Source of the DNA: Rhododendron vialii
Taxonomy: Eukaryota > Streptophyta > Magnoliopsida > Ericales > Ericaceae
Assembly: GCF_030253575.1 (NCBI RefSeq)
Contig: NC_080567.1
Coordinates: 29,834,501-29,898,500 of the forward strand
Direction of reading: 5' to 3'
DNA length: 64,000 nt
The stretch's first letter is position 1, and every line of letters begins with the position of its first letter. The notes under the pieces were generated by a model that worked only from the letters and a program-made list of their open reading frames with translations, was not told the origin of the DNA and searched no databases. Both the position numbers and the translations under genes were made by a program. Positions 36,150 through 47,339 of the stretch are shown here, one piece after another.

Positions 36150-37560
36150 TAGGGTAAACAAAAAGATGCTGATTTTACCGCTCTTTTTCTTATTAACGCC
36201 ATTTGGTGTAAAAATATAATTGTAAGGGAGTTATGTTAACAAAAAAGAAAGTGACAAAATCATCATTTTTTAAATAAAAAGTACAAGAACAAAACTCCGG
36301 ATATGATTGTATACGAAGCTTTCGATGTATTTGAGCTCACGTATATCAAACGGCTATGGATGCAAAAAAATTTTCAAAGTTTTGTTTTTAGTATTGCTCA
36401 ATTAGAAAAATTACACTAAACGAGACTGAGGTTTAAGAATAACCTGTTGGTGTGATTGGTTTTCACTCTCTCTTCTAAAGAAGAGAGTTCTTGAGTTCGT
36501 TTTCTCGTGAAAGAGGTACTCGACTTCCGTTGTAGGAGTAATTACCAACTCTCTAACATCTACTACTAACATTCTACCATCTATGGTCTGGTTAAAAAAA
36601 CAAAAAAAACTAGGCTGAGGAGTACTACATTAGTACCCCTACCATCGTGAAAATTATATATCTTGGTCATGTTAACACTTCTAGAGCAACTCAGGCAAAA
36701 GGCCATCTTTCTCTTTTTAATTTGAGCAATCCTAGATTTACATATTTGTGTGCACGGATTTAAATCTAGATGCTTAAATTTAGACATATACAAAATAGTC
36801 CAACGCAAGCGGACTCCTCATTACTTGTGTGGCTTACGGCCGTGGATCGAACATTTTAAATACATTTATATATATATTTGCATTTATGCCTCAATTATGA
36901 CCATAAGGTCATAATTTGGCAATGCCTGAACCATGGATAGTATTCAATATTTTCCTTGGTCATTTTTCAATTTTCTGATCATAATCTTTTTGTTTCTCAC
37001 TTTTAACTTTGATGGAACTTGTAGTATTTGAGAAAGCTTCCATTTGAAAGAACATTTTTCTCCTTGGTGATAGCAGCTTCAATTTCAGCGATACACAGAG
37101 CAGCTTCAATTTCAGCGTAATATCACTTACTTATTACAGTATATTTTGTATGTAAAGTAATAATCGTTTGTTTTTTTTTATACGAACACATACATGTGGG
37201 GCCCACATATAATAGTGTGTCTGGGGTCCACATGTATGTGAGGCGATGTATTTGGATTGTTGTGTGAGTAGCATTTTTGATACACAAAACACATTGTACT
37301 AGTTGTTTGGATGTTGGATGTTTAATTACAAAATCAAACTAGGGAAAAAAGAGAGAGAGCCAAAACGTAGTTTCGATTGCCCTACAGTACCGCTATAGCG
37401 TAGCCTGCATTGCAGCATTCCCGTGTTCGGTTGGCATGTCCCTCGATGTACTCTTATTGAGTTTAATATTTTTTTCCGATAGTTTAATATTTTTTTCCAA
37501 TAAAAAAGGAAAAAAAACATGAAAACCCTAGGAAACATGAAACCCTCGCTCTAGGGGCCA
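36150..37560. other. Intergenic stretch, no gene recognised
   Basis: AT-rich, with short ORFs only. A small palindrome, acatgtggggcccacat with flanks, lies near 37188-37240. The part at 37305-37385 is similar to 50020-50090, pointing to duplicated upstream sequence. Confidence 0.4.
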
Positions 37561-37573
37561 GGGAAAAGCCTCA

Positions 37574-37579
37574 TATATA
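37574..37579 (+). promoter_or_regulatory. TATA box of the serpin gene
   Basis: TATATA within catatatac, 78 bp before the serpin ATG; the spacer is a purine-rich leader without another ATG. Confidence 0.55.
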
Positions 37580-37656
37580 CAAAGCTCACAGAGGACACTC
37601 CAACTCTCTCCAAAAAGCAAAAGAAAAAGGAAAACCAGTTACTTTTCCGATCACTA

Positions 37657-38163
37657 ATGGCGTCGGACGGAAAGAAAGAAGGGTTGCCGGAAAATACTAT
37701 CCAGCGGCCGAAACGACAAAAGGTTTCTACCGAAGACCTCCCTTTGGTCCCAAATTACGTGCCTACTAACCCAAGCCCAAAAATCACCAAATCGAGAATG
37801 GATTTCTCCGTGGGGATGGCAAAGCAGCTTTTGCTCAATCAGGTCAAAAAAAATTGCTCAAACAAGAACTTTGCGCTGTCTCCAGTATCCATCGATGTTG
37901 CCCTAGGCATGGTAGCCCCCAGATCGAGGGGCCCCACTTTGGAGCGCATGCTGGCATTGCTTGGCGCACAAGACATCGACGAGATCAAGCAGAGTGCTTC
38001 GGCAATGATGGCGGCGGCAAACTGCGGCGGTGACGGTTGGTTTTGTGTATGGTTAACGGAGCTTGGGTCGACAAACGCTTTCCTCTTGTAGATTCTTGTG
38101 AGGAGGAAGTACTCAAAGGGATCTAACGGTTGTGATGCACAAACTGTTGATTTCCTGCATCAG
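37657..38163 (+). pseudogene. Serpin first exon, frameshifted
   Basis: Serpins are suicide inhibitors of proteases; plant serpins usually have two exons, with the reactive-centre loop in the second. This exon begins ATGGCGTCGGAC and encodes a serpin helix A (MDFSVGMAKQLLLNQVK), the SPVSIDVALGMVA segment and RGPTLERMLALLG. Near 38035 one base is lost: the family motif continues in another frame as MVNGAWVDKRFPLV. A second shift with a stop lies near 38131, after which DAQTVDFLHQ resumes and a donor CAG|gtaatc follows. No second exon was recognised downstream before the Helitron at 39239. An N-terminal extension includes a basic RPKRQK, as in some nuclear serpins. As it stands, no inhibitor can be made. 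Confidence 0.8.
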
Positions 38164-38504
38164 GTAATCAATCATTCACACTTCACAGAGTAGTACCATA
38201 TGCAAAAAAACCAACCACCCAACACGATTATTTTTAATTTCTCTACAAATAAAAATCGAAAATATTAATTGTGAGGAAATAATTTTTTTCAATTCAAAAA
38301 AAACAAATATAGAACATGTTTGGTAAGCCAAACTAATTTGATTAAGTATGGTTAACTTTTAAAGTAAACAAAAAGATGATTTTTTTTTTACCAAACACTT
38401 ATTGCATAATTGTTTATAAAAATCTTAGAACATAAACAATGAATTGTAAATAAAAATGTTGTCAAATATTCAGTTTAAAGAACTTAATGTTTCATTTTTT
38501 TTCA

Positions 38505-38945
38505 GAGCTGATAATGTCAAAATTATTTTTGTTCCTGCTAAAACCCTTTTTGTTTCTACCAAAACTCATTCATTGCATGACTTAATTGTAGTTCACTACA
38601 TCACTTGCTTTACGAAAATGTCCCTTCAAATCCAAAGGATTATTTTTGTTTACGTCTCTTCTCAAATTACCTCTAATTTTGCTCGTGAATTACATTTTTG
38701 CTTGATGTTTAATTTTTGTTTGATTCTCTTCTAAAATTCGTTCTAGAATTTTCTCATGAATCCTTGCATTTTGCTTGAAACGTGGAACTGGAAAATGCAT
38801 TGCGCTTATGAGATTTTAAAGGGTATTTTTGTAAAGTAAGTGATGTAGTGGAGGGCAATTAAGTCGTGCAATGAATGAGTTTTGGCAATAATAAAAAAGG
38901 TTTTGGCAGGAACAAAAAGGGTTTTGGCATTATCAATTCCCCTTT
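38505..38945. mobile_element. MITE with about 130-bp inverted arms
   Basis: The left arm (38507-38640) with ccaaaactcattcattgcat and actacatcacttgctttac is repeated inverted at 38815-38937. The ends read TGATAATG(T/C)CAAAA. No clear target duplication. It sits in what would be the serpin intron. Confidence 0.7.
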
Positions 38946-40579
38946 TTTTTTATACTATGTAAACATTTTTTTTTGTTTTTGATTAATTTTTTGAATGGTT
39001 AATTCATCTTGACAAGGAGCAATTGGAAAAGTGAAAAATATGACCAAAACAGGTTGGATGTCTATATTGGTAGGTTGGGTCTTCAAACAGTAACTTCTAC
39101 ATATAATTTTTTTTATACTCTAAAAAAAAGGAATTAATTTGGCAAAGATATAAGATGGGTATTCCTGTATATATCTCAGTATCAATTTTTTAGACCAAAT
39201 CACCTAAAAGAAACTGCAATGTGGCCATTGGCTCACCATCTCTATTATAAAACAGAATGGTGTGGGGACAAATTATTGCAACGGTTCAAATTTGTTTAAT
39301 TCAATGGTTGATGTGTGCTGTCCAATTCTCTTAAGAAAGTGCCCACAATCTTTCAAATATTTCACAAAAATGCCATCTCTTCTTTTTACCCAGCTTCTAT
39401 CGTTGGCATAATAAAAAAAAAAATCCAGCTCTTATCGTTTGGGTCCCCCCCTGATCGAGCCGAAATCGGTTGTCGTTGAAATTTACCAAACGGCCGTCAA
39501 ATTCAATTATTTATTAACCGGACTACAACTAAAGATTTGCATAGTATAGTGAGGAAGTCCGAGTCGATCCACAGGGAGTTCGAATATAGCTTGTTCGGAT
39601 TGGATGTAAGGGTTTCCGGCGTTTAGGCGGCCAACTTTTGGTTTTCCTTTGAAAGGTGAGAATTGCCCTTATGAAAATGACTAGAAAAAGAGTTAAACTT
39701 AAGAATTAAAGGCGGCAAGGCAATGGAGTTCATAACGCCCGTAATTTAGGTCAGCTAACCATTCTCAACGAAAACACAGTTGAATCGCACGGCACAGGCT
39801 ATCAACCGGAAGATTTAGCTATGAAAATAGTTAGACTTGATATAGAGTTTGAACAACAAGCTTAACACAATGCGTGACATAGCTCACGGAACCATGTGAG
39901 CGAGCACATGATCACCGGAGGTTAACAACGCCAAGACTTGCATTCAAACTAAATATCAAGGTCAAGAACTAGAAGCGTGGTTTGGGAAGCGAGCAAGTTC
40001 TTTGGTTCTTTTGGCAAACACGAGGCGAGACATAGCTCACGGAACCATATGAGCGAGCATATGATCACCGGAAGTTAACATCGACAAGTTTTGTTACATA
40101 AAAGGCGAACCACTCACATTTCCAAACCAAACCTCAAGTCTTAAGTTGAGAAAGGCAAGATTAACCCAAATCACATGGCGTTAATCACTCCGTAGCCAAG
40201 CCTAAATGACTACTCACACATATTAAGAAGACTAGACATGATAAGAAAATGGAGCAAAAGATTTAACCGACGGAAACGAAAATAAACTTGAGATTAAGAA
40301 AAATCTAGTCCGTAGCTACAACATTAATACACGACAAATTAAACGAAACCAAATACTTACTTGAGTTCTTGACAAATTAAAGACAAAAGCTTGAAAGCAC
40401 AACAATGGAGAAAGACTATCCTAAGCTAACTACTTACTTCTTTACAAGAGAGAGAGAGAGGAGAGTATTTATACAACTCAGCATTTTCTCTCCACAAAAT
40501 ATCCCTGAACTTGCCAAAAGTGGCAAGTATTCCATAAATGAAAAGTCCAAAAAGCAGTAAAAATATCTGCTGGAGACCA

Positions 40580-40752
40580 ATGTTATCGATACCATAAGCA
40601 AAGGTATCGATAACATCCTTCAAATATTCTCCCGGAGAAGCATGGTATCGATAACTCCAACAAAATGTTATCGATTCCCTCAGGTCTGGACAACTTGTGG
40701 ACCAAAATGGAGCAAATGGTATCGATACCATTTTGGGAGTTATCGATAACAA
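40580..40752. repeat. Cluster of ATCGATA palindromic motifs
   Basis: The words gttatcgata, tatcgataac and ggtatcgatacc occur at least six times in both orientations within about 170 bp of the outer solo LTR. They could be binding sites or hairpin-forming sequence. Confidence 0.75.
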
Positions 40753-42343
40753 TCTTCAAAACTACAGATTTTAGGTTGGCTTCAGCTTCAGCAAACAGCT
40801 CCCAGCAACTTCACAGCTCCTCAGCATCTTATTTTCATTCTCTAAACTTAAGTAAATGCTACATTTTAAACCTTTCTTTTACCTTTCCTTTACTTTAATT
40901 TATTTAATGAAAATAAGAAAGTACCCCCCATTTGAAAATAATGGCATTACCAGAATTTCAAGATTCCATTTAAATCAAAATGTCAACCCCCCACTTTTAG
41001 TGTAAAATGGAAAACTGCGCATTTTTCTCAAGAGAAAATGGATCAAAACATGACCTTGCTCTTCAAATAAAACCTTGTAATTTTGTAGTTACTCTTAGAA
41101 AAATTCAAGGATCAATTACCGCCATTTTAAATCTCGAAAATCGATACTTTTTCAGAAAGTCATTTGTAACGACCCTGAATTTTGGTCTATAAAAATTTCG
41201 TTAAAAATTTGAATTTTATTTAATTTACTTATTTTCTTTTGAGTGGCTATATGTTTTCTTGTAAATTTCGTTGTAGTTAGATTTTGGTCTCGACTAGAAA
41301 CTCTACGTGACCAATTTAGTTAGTTTCCAATCGACTACTTGGAGGAACCAAGCAACCGACTTACCTAGTTACTCGATGAACCTTTTGGACCTTTTGAAAC
41401 CTTTTGCTTTTGCCCATTGGTCCATAATGGTTAGGGTAATCTTTGTCCATTGGACAATAGGCCTCCTATTAAAATATTTTTGGTAAGTATAAGATATAAT
41501 ATTTTTATGGTTTATAAAAACATGTGCAAAGTACATTTATTCTTTGTTTATTGGGGATTCTCCTACCCCTTCATTATCCATTGGTTAATAAACACAAGGG
41601 TAATTTTTGTCCATTGGATAATAAACTTTTTATTATAAAAGTACATGTAGTCTTTTCAAAATTTTATTTTAATAAAAAGTACTTGTACTCTTTTGTCCAT
41701 TGGTTATTAACTGCAAGGGGAATTATTATCCATTGGGTAATAACCGCTAGGGAAGTTAGTAACCATTGGGTAATAAAGTCTTTTGACCAAATAAAGTACC
41801 GATGTGACAAGGGAACCTTCCAATAAAGTTGATTTGACTTGTACTTTATTATTATTTAAATGGGGAGAATCCTGGCCTTTTTATTTAATTGGGGTACTTG
41901 GTACCACACCTATATTTAATATAGGGCTTTTGTCACATGCTTAAAAGTACTCCTTGATTATTTTACTATAAAAGTTTCCTAGTTATTATTGTCCATTGGA
42001 TAATAAAAGTTAGGGTATTTATTATCCATTGGGTAAAAGAGTTATTCTTTTAACTAGTCTTTTTTCTTAAAAACCCATGTGATGAAGTACCCATATTTTA
42101 ATTTGAAAGTACTTATTAGCCTTAGTAGCCTTTAAGGCCTAAGATTTTCCAAAGTACTCCTTTATTATTTTGTATTGGGGTTTTGTACCTAATTGGATTA
42201 ATTTATGGGAGGTGTGATCTACCTAGATTACAAAGTACCCTAGTTTATTTGTTTAAATCAACATGTGCCTAAAATTGGATTTCTTTAATCTTGTACTTTG
42301 TACTTTTTTTTATTCCTTCTTGCATATATTTATATATATGTAT

Positions 42344-42451
42344 ATATGTGTGTGTGTGTGTGTGTGTACTAGAGAGAGAGAGAGAGAGACCCGAGAAGGA
42401 GAGAGAGAGAGAGAGACCCGAGAGAGAGATAGGAGAGAGAGAGAGAGAGAT
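42344..42451. repeat. TG and AG microsatellite
   Basis: A (tg)n run followed by several (ag)n runs separated by 'acccgag', inside the 3.9-kb LTR. An open frame through it is low-complexity. Confidence 0.9.
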
Positions 42452-43859
42452 TTTGATGTGTACTTTGATTCCCTTGATCTTTCATTGATCTTTCAAATCC
42501 TTGGTGAATCTTCTTCCTAACCAAACTTAACTCCCCATTTGTACCTCCATGCTTTGTTTAAAACCAAATCTTGTACCCCTTGTCTCCTATCCTTCCAACA
42601 AATCTCCCATAGTCCAATCCAAGGACTAAACTAGCCTTGCAAGCTACCATATTAGGCCTTAGTCTTTTTATGCCTAATGACAACCTATGATGGACTATTA
42701 TGACATAATCCTAGCCTTTATTAGCCTTAGACCTTGACTACAAGCTAAACCTAGGTTGTCATTACCTAGATTCACCTAAAAAACCTAAGATCTTAGTTGA
42801 TTACATAGCCTTACACCTAAGATTTGGATTGGACAAGCTATGACTTGGTTGAAAGGTTGATTTGATGACTTAATGGAGCAAATCCATGGAGGATTTAGAG
42901 AGAGAGGGCCGGCCATAGAGAGAGGGGAAGAGCCAAGAAGTTTGCCTATAAATAGCACCCCATGCTTCTCATTCAACTCACACCTTCACCTAGCAACTTC
43001 TCTCTCTAGAAAAATTATGTTCTTTCTTTGTTCTTTCTTTTGTTCTTCATGCTCTTGAGTAGTTCTTGAGTTCTTCAAGAAACTCAACCTAGGCCGCCAC
43101 TAAACCGCCACTCGACCACCATTCGATCCATAAAGTAGAGTAGTGTTAGTCAAGTAGAAGTTTCGAGAGAAACCTTTCTCTTTCGAAGCTACCGGAGACC
43201 ACCGTAGGAAGTTACTCCGCCCGACCACCGACGTACTTTCCGATAGCCGACGTACCTTCCATAGCCGACCTACCGCCAAAAAGAACGGTAGATTATCCCT
43301 ATCTACTACTCCTAATTATATGTAGTTCATCCTTACGTACTTATCGTTTGAGTAGAAGTATTCGTATTTTGATCTTTAAGATAGTTATGAATATGCGTAT
43401 ATGAGTTGCTTGTATTACTTGTGGTATGTGATAAAGCATAAGTGATTTCACTCCAAAGACGTTCGTACATGTGGCGTTGTGCTTTGAATAAAGCATAAGT
43501 GATACACTCCAAGGGCGTCCGTACATGTGGCGTTATGCTATAAGTAGTAATTGAGCGTGATGAGTAATATAAAATTGGATGATCTTGTTAGGATGATTCT
43601 TGCTTACGTTTGTCCTACCGCGGAGTCTTTACATGTAAACGAGACACGAGAACCGAGAAAGTAGAAACATGACACCTAAGGTGTGGATAATGGAAGGAAA
43701 TGTTTTTCGAGGAGAAAATATTTTGAAACAACATAATGACCGGTTTTTGAGTGGCACTATGTGAGTTGTGTGTGTGCGTGTATAAAAGAAATATTTGAAA
43801 AGAGTGAAAAGTTTTGGAATCCGCAATGTGGCCGGACTTGCCCATTGTGTGAGGTGTGT

Positions 43860-44470
43860 GTGTGTTCCAATGGAGATCCGGAATAGCGGAACCATTGTGA
43901 GGTTGTGTGTGTTCCAATGGAGATCCGGAATAGCGGAACCATTGTGAGGTTGTGTGTGAGGTTGTGTGTGTTCCAATGAAGATCCGGAATAGCGGAACCA
44001 TTGTGAGGTTGTGTGTGTTCCAATGGGAATCCGGGAAAAGCGGAACCATTGTGAGGTTGTGTGTGTTCCAATGGGAATCCGGGAAAAGCGGAACCATTGT
44101 GAGGTTGTGTGTGTTCCAATGGAGATCCGGAATAGCAGAACCATTGTGAGGTTGTGTGCGTTCCCATGGGAACCCGGACCGGCGGAACCATGGTGAGGTA
44201 TGGCTTGGTTATCCGCGGAGAGGAGCCAATGCAATTGTGTGCCAATGGGAACCCGGCGCGGCGGAACCATTGTGAGGATACTTGGGAGACCGGCGCGGCG
44301 GAACCATTGTGAGGATACTCGGGAGACCGGCGCGGAGGAACCGAGGTTTGGTGTGTTAAAAACAAATTTTGGAAACCGCAATGTGGCCGGACGTGGTAGC
44401 CCATTGTGTGGAGTGTGTTTTGTGTGTGTTCCAATGGGATCCAGGAAAAACGGAACCATTGTGAGGTTGG
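43860..44470. repeat. 47-bp tandem array inside the solo LTR
   Basis: The unit contains gttccaatggagatccgga followed by a 'gcggaaccattgtgagg' tail. Starts at 43864, 43911, 43970 and 44017 are 47 or 59 bp apart; the 59-bp step has an extra 'ttgtgtgtgagg'. From about 44170 the units become irregular. Long open frames appear on both strands here because 47-bp units drift through all frames; none is a gene. Confidence 0.9.
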
Positions 44471-46789
44471 GTGTGTAACTTGGTTATCCGCGGTACGGAG
44501 CCAATGCAATATTGTGTGAGTTAAACAAATGATTTTTGAAAGATGAATTGGTATGTGAAAATGTTGACACGGTCTACGATGAGTCACGTAGGAGAAGCCT
44601 GGAAATCTTGGACACCAACGATAGATGATTAATGAATGTGGATGTGTAAATGATTAACTGCGTATATATGTATCATGTGGAAATCGATGTGTTATTATTT
44701 CCTGTTGTTTTAAGTTATGGGTTAGTGGGTAAGGATTTTTCTATTGAGCTTTCGTAGCTCACGGTGTTGCCTTTTGGTAACCCTGACATATTATATCGGT
44801 GGCGACACTGGTATAATGTGTCAGACTTGATGATCAGGTTAAGCAGATCACCGTGGAGGCTTTGGAGCTGAGAAGCTGGCAAGAATGGAGGAGCTGAGGA
44901 GCTGTAGTTAGGAACCCTAGAATCCCCCTCCGTTTATGTAAATATTGAACTCTTGTAGGAGTTTTGTTGTAATAAGAGCCAGACTCCATTTGATGTTATC
45001 AATAAAATGTCCTTTTTAACGTACCCAAAATTCGGGGCGTTACATCATTTTTCCATACTTAGACAGATTTTTAGGGGCCGACAGGGTCTTCGGGTACTTG
45101 GAAGCACTTGAGCATTCCTTGGCGTTGAAATGCGCCTTATTTGCACGAATTACCTGAAACACACAAAAACCTACCTTACGTGCAGTATCAATAACAGCTA
45201 AATAAATACAAGTTAATACAACAAAGAACGGGACTAGTCGCACCAAATATCTACAATATTGGGTGCTTATCACCCACCCCCCCTCGCTCTCTCTCCTATC
45301 ATCTTTTGAATCCCCACTGAAATCTACAAATCCCGTTGGAAGCTATGCCAAGAAACATTCTTTTGGGATTTTTGATTTATTCCAGCGAAACTGGTTGAAG
45401 AAAGCTCTGTGAAAGCAAAGGTAATGGGTCTAACAAAGAAACCATTTTTTGAAAGCCATATGAAACATTCCTTTGGGATTTTTTTTGGGGAGTTTTTGGT
45501 GTATGTTTCTTTCCAGGGTGCAAAGTAGTGTTTAAATTTTAATCTAGCTGTTGTTCCGGATGGAATTTGTGCCTTTCCGAGTGTTAAAGAAATTTGGGTG
45601 ATTTTTTTTTGGTGTGGATGGGTGGGCGTGTTGTTAAATGTTACACATAATCGAGTTTTGTTATTTTGAATCCTCTTGACATTCCGTTTTGAATGATAAT
45701 TTAGTAGTGTAATCTGTGCTCAGGTCCATGTGTTTTTAGACCATTCTTTTCCTTTTTCTCCCTTCCTTTTTCTATTATCCTCGGGTTGCCTGTGCCTATA
45801 TTGGTAGAAATTGATGCAAATCTTGGCAGAAAATGAACTTCAAAATAGTAACTCTATGGATACATAATTTTCAGCAAATTGAGCCAATTTCAATCGGGGT
45901 GGGTAGTGCCGTAGGCACGTGTAAACACTATACCTCCAGTGATTGCTTGCACTGAGGTATTTCAATCAAAACCTGAGTTCTCTGTAACTTTTTTTCGATA
46001 GCCTGTTTTTTTTTCATGATCCGAACTAAATTTTTTTTTACTCTTTATATGGTTAGTTTATGGCATTTGATAACTGTTAGTGATTGAACTTACTTGAGAT
46101 TTTTGATTTCTGGGTTCTAATATGGTCTTTTATTTTTTCAAATGGGTTTAATGTATGTGGTGGGGGATTCATAGTAGTGCTATTTTAACTTTTTTAGTTG
46201 GTATTTACTGGGATTCCATAAGCAAATTGATAATTCTTAATTTGTACCTAACTTAAAAGTTTAGTTCGGAGAGTGCCATAAGTATGGATAATTCTCGTTT
46301 GTGCCATTAGGAAGAGGATCACATACTACATACTAATGAATTGATTTAGTGTTTGAGCCACTAACTAACAAATGCCATAGGCACGGATAATTTCAATCTA
46401 GGTGCGTAGTGCCGTAGGCATGAGTAAGCCTGGGAAGTATGTTATATTGTAAGTTCACATCTTTCCTACTTATTGATGGTTAGGTATGTTATATTAAATT
46501 GGTAACGATCAGGTAAAGATGCATTTAGCGACGTTTTTACTTTTGTATTTTATCGGCAATATAATTTATAAAAAATTGGTGGGAGGTCCACTTCAGCATG
46601 TTTGTAACCCACTAAGTCCACTTTTAAATTTCATAACCCCTTCAGTCCACTAATATTGTTATATAACCTAATAACTCCAATTTACTTAAAAAGAGATTTT
46701 TTTCAAGACCAAAAAACATTCCTATATAACATATAGAGAGAGAAATCCTAGATCACAAAACAAATCTGAGCCTCCCCTCTCCCCCTCTC

Positions 46790-46964
46790 TCTTTCTCTTC
46801 CCCTCCCCTGGTGAACCATCCGCCTCCAAATCCTCCACGCCGACAAGCTCTCCCTCACTCACCACAAACTGGATCGAGCCCGCACTGCCCATAACGGTAA
46901 TGCTTATCAACAGTCGGCTGTTGTCGACATGGCCCTCGATGGATGCCACCGCCCTCGATTTCAA
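46790..46964 (-). pseudogene. Captured gene fragment, DUF7054-like
   Basis: The minus-strand frame reads NSRLLISITVMGSAGSIQFV followed by VSEGELV. This resembles the start of the DUF7054 domain of plant proteins of unknown function, in which a beta-strand motif RLLxxVTVxGSxGPIxxxV is followed by an acidic turn. The rest of the domain is missing and the frame runs into a charged, low-complexity tail. Sitting just inside the terminal repeat of a Mutator-like element, it fits a captured exon. A 21-bp phrase from its start (gtcgacatggccctcgatgg) recurs at about 47157. Confidence 0.5.
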
Positions 46965-47339
46965 GTGGCCAATGGATAAAAGGTTTGATCTTTTCCCCTT
47001 TCGTTTCTTCGCGTGGCTTCAATCGCCTTCATTTACTCTATCATATACTAGAAACGTACTATTATAAGGGTAGTGAAAGGAAACGCATGATTGAAATTAA
47101 AACTTTTGTTAGCGTGTTGAAAGTCTGCTATCATGATTTAGATTCCTCCAGACGCCGTCGACATGGCCCTCGATGGATGCCGCTGCCATGGCCAGAGATG
47201 GATCGGCCCGTAAATCACCGTGAATCGATTCACCAGGCATCGAAGGGAGAACATATGCAAAGTCATGGAGAAGAGTCATTCACCCAGACCTCGGAATCGG
47301 TAATCTCATCTTATACATATAATACTTGTTCCTCATAGT

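Larger units (their letters stand above)
41165..45044 (+). mobile_element. Long solo LTR, 3.9 kb, nested inside another LTR
   Basis: It starts TGTAACGACCCTGAATTTTGG and ends CCAAAATTCGGGGCGTTACA; the last 20 bp on each side are inverted repeats. TCATT flanks both ends (41160-41164, 45045-45049), a 5-bp target duplication. No reverse transcriptase or integrase is seen. Near 44940-45010 there is a T-rich end with aataaaatg that could be the LTR polyadenylation region. Such TGTAACG..CGTTACA LTRs of several kb are known from Tekay/Del-type chromoviruses; the clade is inferred. It contains AG-rich microsatellites and a 47-bp tandem array. Confidence 0.75.
39452..45272 (-). mobile_element. Ty3/gypsy-type solo LTR, split by a second LTR
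   Basis: Read on the minus strand it begins TGATAAGCACCC and ends GGCTCGATCA. Without the inner insertion it is about 1.9 kb. The stretch tccctgtggatcgactcgga (complement of about 39555-39576) is a phrase typical of LTRs from Tat/Athila-like non-chromoviral Ty3 elements; that clade is inferred. No gag-pol sequence is present, so it is a solo LTR. It went into a C-rich run, so the target duplication (ccccc / cccac) is imperfect. Confidence 0.65.
39239..46433 (+). mobile_element. Helitron interrupted by nested LTRs
   Basis: It starts TCTCTATTATAAAACAGAA after an A. Its first 212 bp (to 39451) and the part from 45273 to 46433 together match, in reverse, the intact copy at 13938-15325, so it was one 1.4-kb Helitron before 5.8 kb was inserted into its C-run. 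It contains an internal terminal-type hairpin with CACTAT at about 45910-45932, as the sister copy does. Its own end is the hairpin gtgccgtaggca near 46409-46420 followed by CTGG. No coding capacity. Confidence 0.75.

Noticed and set aside
35669-36161. Extra open frames in and opposite the first PORR exon
   Set aside because: They are shadows in other frames of the GC-rich first exon; only one frame gives the PORR domain.
42263-42520. 85-codon frame rich in Arg-Glu
   Set aside because: It is a translation of (ag)n and (tg)n microsatellites.
43860-44470. Regular repeats that could suggest a CRISPR array
   Set aside because: The units are directly adjacent with no unique spacers, inside a plant LTR.
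43629-44587. Very long overlapping open frames (up to 276 codons) on the minus strand, and shorter ones on the plus strand
   Set aside because: They run through the 47-bp tandem array; all frames stay open because the unit lacks stops. The products are monotonous repeats.
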